Shown here: in pieces, positions 5,385-8,302 of the stretch
How positions within the stretch are numbered: the stretch's first letter is position 1
How the letters are laid out: the number at the start of each line of letters is the position of its first letter
Origin: an uncultured Clostridia bacterium
Lineage (GTDB): Bacteria > Bacillota > Clostridia > Oscillospirales > Oscillospiraceae
Direction of reading: 5' to 3'
Length of the DNA stretch: 8,302 nucleotides
NCBI GenBank assembly: GCA_946011705.1
Contig: CAMGCA010000073.1
Location: 1 to 8,302, forward strand
Translations under genes and position numbers: made by a program
The notes under the pieces: generated by a model
What the model was told of the DNA's origin: nothing
Databases searched by the model: none
The model's input: the letters and a program-made list of their open reading frames with translations, nothing else

Positions 5385-6767
5385 TCATTTCTCCTGAAAA
5401 TGATCCTTTATCATCTTGAAAACGTTGGGAGCCAGTGCGAAGACCGCGATCAGGTTGGGCACGATCATGAAGCCGTTGAAGGTGTCGGACACGTCCCACA
5501 CAAGCCCCAGATTCACCGTAGCACCCACAATGGCAATCAGGGCGTAGGCCACGTTGAAGGGCAGGATGATTTTGCTGCCGAAGAGGAACTCTGCGCACCG
5601 GGCGCCGTACAGTCCCCAGCCGATGATGGTGGAGAAGGCAAAGCAGCACATGGCTACGGCGGTGAAGATGGACACCCAGCTGCCGTAGACCGCGGTAAAG
5701 CCGGAGATGGTCAGCTCCGCGCCGGCGGCCTGGCCGTAGGGGACAGACCCGCCGCGGAGCAGGATCACGAGGGCGGTCATGGTGCAGATGACGATGGTGT
5801 CCATGAACACCTCGAAGATACCAAACATACCCTGTTTGATGGGCTCCCGGGTGTCGGCGCAGGCGTGGGCGATGGAGCCGGTGCCAAGGCCGGCCTCGTT
5901 GGAGAAGATACCCCGGGACACACCCTTCTTCATGCTCATAAAGAAGCTGCCCACGATGCCGCCGGTGACGGCGGAGGGCTTGAAAGCGCCCTCAAAAATG
6001 GCGGCGAACACGGCGGGGACGGCATCCACGTTGATGGCGATGATCCCCAACGCCAGTAGGACATACAGCAGGGCCATGAGGGGTACTAATTTTTCGCTGA
6101 CCCTGCCGATGCGCTTGATGCCGCCGATGAGGATGAGGCCCACCACGATGCAGATAAGGATGCCGATGATCAGGTTGCAGGTGGGCAGACTGTCGGCGGG
6201 CAGAACGTTAAAGTTCAGCAGCGCCGCGTCGATGGCTGCGGTAATGGTGTTGACCTGGGTGGCGTTGCCGGTGCCGAACACGGCGCACACGCCGAAGAAG
6301 GCGTAGGCGTAGGCCAGAATCATCCATTTTCCGCCCAGGCCGTTTTTGATGTAGTACATGGGGCCGCCCACCAGCTCGCCCCGGTCATTGCGCTCCCGGA
6401 AGTGAACCGCCAGGGTCACCTCAAAAAATTTGGTGCACATACCCAGCAGTGCGGAAATCCACATCCAGAACACCGCACCGGGGCCGCCGATGGCGATGGC
6501 TCCTGCCACACCCGCAATGTTGCCGGTGCCCACGGTGGCGGCAAGGGCAGTGCATACCGCCTGGAAGGGGGTGATGGCACCGTCGCTGGCTTCCTTTTTC
6601 TTAAACATCCGCCCGATTGTGCAGCGCAGGGCGTAGGGGAACTTGCGAATCTGAATGAAGCCGGTCTTGAAACTTAAGTAGAGGCCCACGCCGATGATGC
6701 ACACCATGGCGGGCAGGCCCCAGATAAAGGCGTTCAGAATTCCGTTGACTTGGGTGATGATTTCCAA
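5385..6767 (-). CDS. Sodium:alanine/glycine symporter, AGCS family
   Basis: A 460-aa polytopic membrane transporter that brings in alanine or glycine with sodium, of the usual AGCS length. The family signature PGAVFWMW is at residues 96-103, preceded by TVGTGNIAGVAGAIAIGG and followed by a GGPMYYI motif at 134-140. The later stretch FSNEAGLGTGSIAHA then DTIVIC is also characteristic. About ten hydrophobic segments are visible. The start is a TTG at 6765-6767: AGGAGG lies seven bases upstream on the minus strand and no ATG fits. It is a single-gene unit with its own promoter and terminator, convergent with the 58-aa gene. Members are variously named alsT, agcS or dagA; the exact substrate cannot be read from sequence. 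Confidence 0.95.
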   Translation of the reverse strand: MEIITQVNGILNAFIWGLPAMVCIIGVGLYLSFKTGFIQIRKFPYALRCTIGRMFKKKEASDGAITPFQAVCTALAATVGTGNIAGVAGAIAIGGPGAVFWMWISALLGMCTKFFEVTLAVHFRERNDRGELVGGPMYYIKNGLGGKWMILAYAYAFFGVCAVFGTGNATQVNTITAAIDAALLNFNVLPADSLPTCNLIIGILICIVVGLILIGGIKRIGRVSEKLVPLMALLYVLLALGIIAINVDAVPAVFAAIFEGAFKPSAVTGGIVGSFFMSMKKGVSRGIFSNEAGLGTGSIAHACADTREPIKQGMFGIFEVFMDTIVICTMTALVILLRGGSVPYGQAAGAELTISGFTAVYGSWVSIFTAVAMCCFAFSTIIGWGLYGARCAEFLFGSKIILPFNVAYALIAIVGATVNLGLVWDVSDTFNGFMIVPNLIAVFALAPNVFKMIKDHFQEK

Positions 6768-6806
6768 AGAATTTCCTCCTCAAATTGATATCAAAAACAT
6801 GGCATA

Positions 6807-6835
6807 ACTATACACGATTGAAAGACAATTGTCAA
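6807..6835 (-). promoter_or_regulatory. Consensus promoter of the symporter gene
   Basis: On the minus strand TTGACA (6830-6835), a 17-base spacer and TATAGT (6807-6812), about 40 bases before the TTG start. A perfect ten-base palindrome GACAATTGTC (6824-6833) overlaps the -35 box and could be an operator. Confidence 0.85.
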
Positions 6836-6853
6836 TTCCCGGGAGAATTTCGG

Positions 6854-6882
6854 TTGCTTTCGGCTGTCAGATATGGTAGTAT
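6854..6882 (+). promoter_or_regulatory. Possible plus-strand promoter
   Basis: TTGCTT (6854-6859), 17 bases, TAGTAT (6877-6882). It is of moderate quality, faces the 142-aa gene, and would start transcription just before the MITE-like element. Confidence 0.4.
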
Positions 6883-6895
6883 GGACAATACAGGG

Positions 6896-7063
6896 CGAAA
6901 AAAGTCTTCCCCTTTGGGGAAGGTGTCACGGCGGAGCCGTGACGGATGGGGTGCGGCAGCAGCCTGCGCTTTGTTCGGGCGTTCAGCGAAATCGTGACTG
7001 CGTACAGCCTAATCCGACCTCGCTGGCGCTCGGCCACCTTCCCCGAAGGGGAAGGCTTTTTCG
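6896..7063. repeat. MITE-like element with terminator-type inverted ends
   Basis: About 168 bases bounded by near-identical inverted ends. The left end (6896-6924) reads CG, six As, GTCTTCCCC, TTT, GGGGAAGGTG. The right end (7036-7063), in reverse complement, reads CG, five As, GCCTTCCCC, TTC, GGGGAAGGTG. Next to each end is a second hairpin: GTCACGG/CCGTGAC at 6925-6943, and at the other side a stem with tandem G-A pairs (about 7015-7034). The centre (about 6950-7010) is unique. There is no coding capacity and no obvious target duplication. I recall repeats with these ends as numerous in Faecalibacterium and relatives; copy number here is unknown. Confidence 0.75.
7037..7061 (+). terminator. 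Terminator hairpin at the right end of the MITE-like element
   Basis: CCTTCCCC, GAA loop, GGGGAAGG, C, then five Ts. The left end carries the same structure on the minus strand (6898-6923, six Ts). The plus-strand copy lies 44 bases before the 142-aa gene and would stop transcripts entering from the upstream promoter. Confidence 0.55.
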
Positions 7064-7105
7064 TTGCCAAGTCGGAAAACATAGAAAGAAAGGTCGCTGG
7101 GGCAC

Positions 7106-7534
7106 ATGGAAGAAAACAAGGAAACTCTGGAGCTATTGCGGAAAATCGAGAAAAACAGCAGGATGCAAACCTACGCGGGGTATGCCCGCACCGTGCTGGT
7201 GCTGGTGTGCGCGGTGTGTATCGTGGTGCTCACCTGCGCGGTGATGCAGCTGATGCCCCAGATCAATGCCATTCTGGGACAGGCCCAGGGCGCGGTGAAT
7301 CAGGTGGGGACAGTTCTCGACTATCTGGAACAGACCTCCTATCAGCTGTCTCAGGTGGATTTGCAGGGCATGGTATCCAATGTGGACGGCCTCGTGACCA
7401 CCGGACAGCAGAGCATGGAAACCACCATGGAGAAGCTGAACAGCATTGACTTTGACGCGCTGAACAAGGCCATTCAGGACTTGTCGGCAGTCACCCAGTC
7501 TCTGGCGAATGTAACCAGAATCTTCGGAAGATAA
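7106..7534 (+). CDS. Single-pass membrane protein with a long helical domain
   Basis: A 142-aa protein. Residues 1-28 are charged and helical (EENKETLELLRKIEKNS), residues 29-50 are one membrane segment, and residues 51-140 are polar, rich in Gln, Asn, Val and Leu at heptad-like spacing (INAILGQAQGAVNQVGTVLD; LNSIDFDALNKAIQDLSAV). That pattern fits an extended coiled-coil-like extracytoplasmic or cytoplasmic domain; the topology is not certain. I recognise no family. The ribosome binding site is weak: AAAGG 12 bases upstream, or TGGGG three bases upstream of the ATG. It stands alone, with a terminator after it and the MITE-like repeat before it, so its promoter is unclear. Confidence 0.8.
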   Translation: MEENKETLELLRKIEKNSRMQTYAGYARTVLVLVCAVCIVVLTCAVMQLMPQINAILGQAQGAVNQVGTVLDYLEQTSYQLSQVDLQGMVSNVDGLVTTGQQSMETTMEKLNSIDFDALNKAIQDLSAVTQSLANVTRIFGR

Positions 7535-7536
7535 GA

Positions 7537-7567
7537 AACCGGGAGGGGTGCGGCCCCTCCCGGTTTT
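7537..7567. terminator. Bidirectional terminator between convergent genes
   Basis: A perfect 12-base-pair stem (AACCGGGAGGGG / CCCCTCCCGGTT) with a TGCGG loop. Short T-runs follow on both strands (TTTT on plus, TTTCTT on minus). It lies 2 bases after the 142-aa gene and 6 bases past the stop of the minus-strand transporter. Confidence 0.85.
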
Positions 7568-7573
7568 GCTGGA

Positions 7574-8302
7574 TCAGAGATCCAGCTTCAGGTCGTTTTC
7601 CTTGATCCAGCCCTTTTTGCGCAGAACCTGGCAGAACACCCAGCTGAGCACCGCGGGCAGCACGAAGCAGATGAGCACCATTCCGGCCCAGTCCATGCCG
7701 GTGATGGCCGCCTTGGCACCGTTTGCCACATCATTGACCCAGCCGGTGTACACGCCGATCTGACCCACGAAGCCGCAGGTGCCCATGCCGGAGGACACGG
7801 CGGCGCCGTTCATTTCCAGCTTAAACAGGCAGGTGGCCAGGGGCCCTGTGATGGCGGAAGCCAGCGTGGGAGGGATCCAGATTTTGGGGTTCTTCACAAT
7901 GTTGGGCATTTGCAGCATGCTGGTGCCCACGCCCTGAGCAACCAGACCGCCCCAGCGGTTTTCCTTGAAGCTCATGACGGCGAAGCCCACCATCTGGGCG
8001 CAGCAGCCGGCAACCGCCGCGCCGCCGGCAAGACCCGTCAGGCTCAGGGCCGCGCAGATGGCGGCGGAGGAGATGGGCAGGGTCAGGGCAACGCCGATGA
8101 CCACGGATACCAGAATGCCCATCCAGAAGGGCTGCAGGACGGTGGCCCAGCGGACAAAGGTGCCCACGGAAGCAGCTGCCGCGCCGATGGGGGCGGCTAT
8201 CAGATCGGCAACCAGAATGCCCGCCAACACCGTGACGATGGGGGTCACCAGAATCTCGATTTACGTCTCCATGAACACCAGCTTGCCACACACGGCAGCC
8301 AC
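7574..8302 (-). pseudogene. PTS EIIC-like membrane transporter, in-frame stop and truncated by the window
   Basis: This is the C-terminal part of a polytopic membrane protein of the PTS_EIIC_2 type (sugar phosphotransferase system channel component; substrate unknown). The 224 residues after the stop show its hallmarks: LPISSAA, GCCAQMVGFAVMSFKENRWG, GTSMLQMPNIVKNPKIWIPP, LASAITGPLAT, a GMGTCGFVGQ motif and a C-terminus RKKGWIKENDLKLDL. Reading back, the family-like sequence goes on through IEILVTPIVTV to a TAA at 8261-8263 (plus-strand TTA), and beyond it VAAVCGKLVFMET in the same frame to the window edge. The coding frame thus seems broken by a single nonsense codon; a GTG at 8246-8248 has no ribosome binding site. 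A sequencing error is possible. The N-terminus lies outside. Confidence 0.7.

Noticed and set aside
5349..6059. A 236-codon open frame on the plus strand
   Set aside because: It is antisense to the symporter gene; its His/Gly/Asp-rich composition is what GC-rich antisense frames produce.
6785..7449. Several open frames running through the MITE-like element
   Set aside because: They are composed of repeat sequence and frame-shifted neighbours, with no start signals or recognisable protein features.
1..8302. tRNA, rRNA, CRISPR array or origin
   Set aside because: I saw no cloverleaf, no regularly spaced direct repeats and no iteron clusters.

Overview
The window suggests a gut Clostridia chromosome, most likely Oscillospiraceae/Ruminococcaceae, carrying the right-hand end of an integrative mobile element. 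The evidence is an accessory-gene style typical of conjugative elements of these bacteria, a large serine recombinase, strong GGAGG ribosome binding sites, a short inverted-repeat element with CCTTCCCC/GGGGAAGG ends that I associate with this group, and chromosomal genes that look higher in GC than the element genes. No genus can be named from the sequence alone.

Positions 1 to about 5060 are the mobile element. A tightly packed plus-strand operon encodes a class C-like sortase (its first codons lie left of the window), a small CxxC zinc-ribbon-like protein, two uncharacterised proteins of 208 and 328 aa, and a MazF/PemK-type endoribonuclease. The first four genes overlap by 4, 8 and 1 nt, so their translation is probably coupled. 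A hairpin terminator follows mazF. A low-information stretch of about 400 bases then holds a possible remnant of a recombinase start, an unrecognised 59-aa ORF, and a near-consensus promoter that directly drives the 512-aa large serine recombinase (3521-5059).

Positions 5060-5158 appear to be the element/chromosome junction. The recombinase stop codon is followed by an open reading fragment ending in TAA, then at once by the GGAGG of the next gene. This looks like the 3' end of a host gene that was cut by integration, and an imperfect inverted repeat there is a candidate attachment site.

Positions 5160-8302 are chromosomal. They hold a 58-aa small protein, then on the minus strand a sodium:alanine/glycine symporter (AGCS family) with a consensus promoter and a strong terminator. 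Next comes an intergenic region with a MITE-like element of about 168 bp whose two ends are outward-facing terminator hairpins, and a 142-aa single-pass membrane protein. The window ends in a minus-strand PTS EIIC-like membrane transporter (PTS_EIIC_2 type) that carries an in-frame TAA near the window edge.

Functionally, the recombinase moves the element. The sortase operon is its cargo or surface-interaction module. MazF could act in element maintenance, but no antitoxin is visible. The flanking genes are ordinary transport and membrane functions.
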